Assembly (NCBI GenBank): GCA_035631035.1
Contig: DASQJL010000011.1
Location: 1 to 64,000, forward strand
From: Candidatus Binatia bacterium
GTDB lineage: Bacteria > Eisenbacteria > RBG-16-71-46 > SZUA-252
Length of the DNA stretch: 64,000 bases
Direction of reading: 5' to 3'
Below, piece by piece: positions 63,784 to 64,000 of the stretch. Under the pieces are notes generated by a model that saw nothing but the letters and a program-made list of their open reading frames with translations, had not been told where the DNA came from and made no database searches. Position numbers and translations under genes: made by a program. The stretch's first letter is position 1, and each line of letters starts with the position of its first letter.

Positions 63784-64000
63784 ATGAGCATGAGCTGGAA
63801 CGGCAAGGTGAACATCCTGCTGGTCGACGACCAGCCGGCGAAGCTGCTCACCTACGAGGCGATCCTGGGGGACCTGGGCGAGCGCCTCATCCAGGCGCGC
63901 TCCGCGCGCGAGGCGTTGGAATGGCTGCTCCGCGAGGAGATCGCGGTGGTGCTCACCGACGTGAGCATGCCCGACCTCGACGGCTTCGAGCTGGCGAAGA
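63784..64000 (+). CDS. Response regulator, partial (N-terminal receiver domain)
   Basis: Begins MSMSWNGKVNILLVDDQPAKLLTYEAILGDLG and runs off the window edge after 72 codons. The acidic pair VDDQ and the acceptor Asp in VVLTDVSMPDLDGFEL are intact. It starts 7 bases after the poly-HAMP kinase stop, with a weak GTGAGG site; a second ATG six bases later is equally possible. It is the likely next step of that phosphorelay, but its output domain is outside the window. Confidence 0.9.
   Translation, partial: MSMSWNGKVNILLVDDQPAKLLTYEAILGDLGERLIQARSAREALEWLLREEIAVVLTDVSMPDLDGFELAK

Noticed and set aside
58245-63851. A 1,868-codon open frame antisense to the poly-HAMP kinase, and a similar one at 54401-60472
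   Set aside because: Both are shadows of the strongly biased high-GC coding strand; the plus-strand frames have full kinase and protease domain series, while these have none.

Overview
The window is very GC-rich, gene-dense DNA from a Gram-negative-type bacterium. Several products look like outer-membrane or exported proteins: a PorV-like barrel with TPRs, a small barrel ending in Phe, lipoproteins, and two giant secreted proteins whose C-termini carry the Asn-Pro-Phe / FlgD-Ig-like fold used as a sorting or anchoring tail in the Bacteroidetes-Chlorobi-Fibrobacteres-Eisenbacteria sphere. That combination, with a phosphoketolase-acetate kinase shunt and a DUF3798 transporter, suggests an uncultured FCB-group lineage such as Candidatus Eisenbacteria. 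This is inference from family resemblance; there is no rRNA or tRNA here to prove it.

Left part (1-18.5 kb). A partial minus-strand gene (possibly M20-peptidase-like) is followed by a plus-strand housekeeping run: zinc-ribbon protein, HAD hydrolase, AcpS, bifunctional NAD(P)HX repair enzyme, class II aldolase. Facing it is a minus-strand cluster whose first five genes all overlap: a 2,649-aa secreted multidomain protein, a PorV-like/TPR protein, a PP2C phosphatase fused to an RsbW-like ATPase, a STAS protein and a GAF histidine kinase; YjbQ follows after 9 bases. This is the most unusual arrangement in the window. It joins a probable secretion or surface cargo to a complete partner-switching regulatory module.

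Middle (18.6-37 kb). Plus-strand genes encode a GNAT acetyltransferase, glutamine synthetase, a TlpA-like lipoprotein, CcdA and a GAF/HD-GYP c-di-GMP phosphodiesterase. After a 383-bp intergenic region packed with palindromes, a long minus-strand run carries (in transcription order) glycogen phosphorylase, TerC, a long-form SppA with an N-terminal barrel-like domain, a membrane SpoIIE-type phosphatase and an RsbW-like kinase. Divergent to it are malQ and a tiny membrane ORF. Acetate kinase and phosphoketolase follow. glgP, malQ, xfp and ackA together can take storage glucan to acetyl-phosphate, acetate and ATP.

Right part (37-64 kb). A four-gene overlapping ABC importer of the DUF3798 type is followed by a VOC ring-cleaving-dioxygenase-like protein, an MFS transporter, a thioredoxin-fold protein, a lipoprotein, a cold-shock protein, a small barrel, a beta-helix protein, a secreted protein with three copies of an unrecognised aromatic-rich domain, ThyX, a 2,296-aa subtilisin-like protease, and a soluble 1,816-residue poly-HAMP hybrid histidine kinase with three receiver domains. 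The window ends inside a response regulator. Regulation by phosphorylation (two His kinases, two SpoIIE phosphatases, two RsbW-type ATPase domains, one STAS) dominates the window, but no sigma factor is encoded in it.
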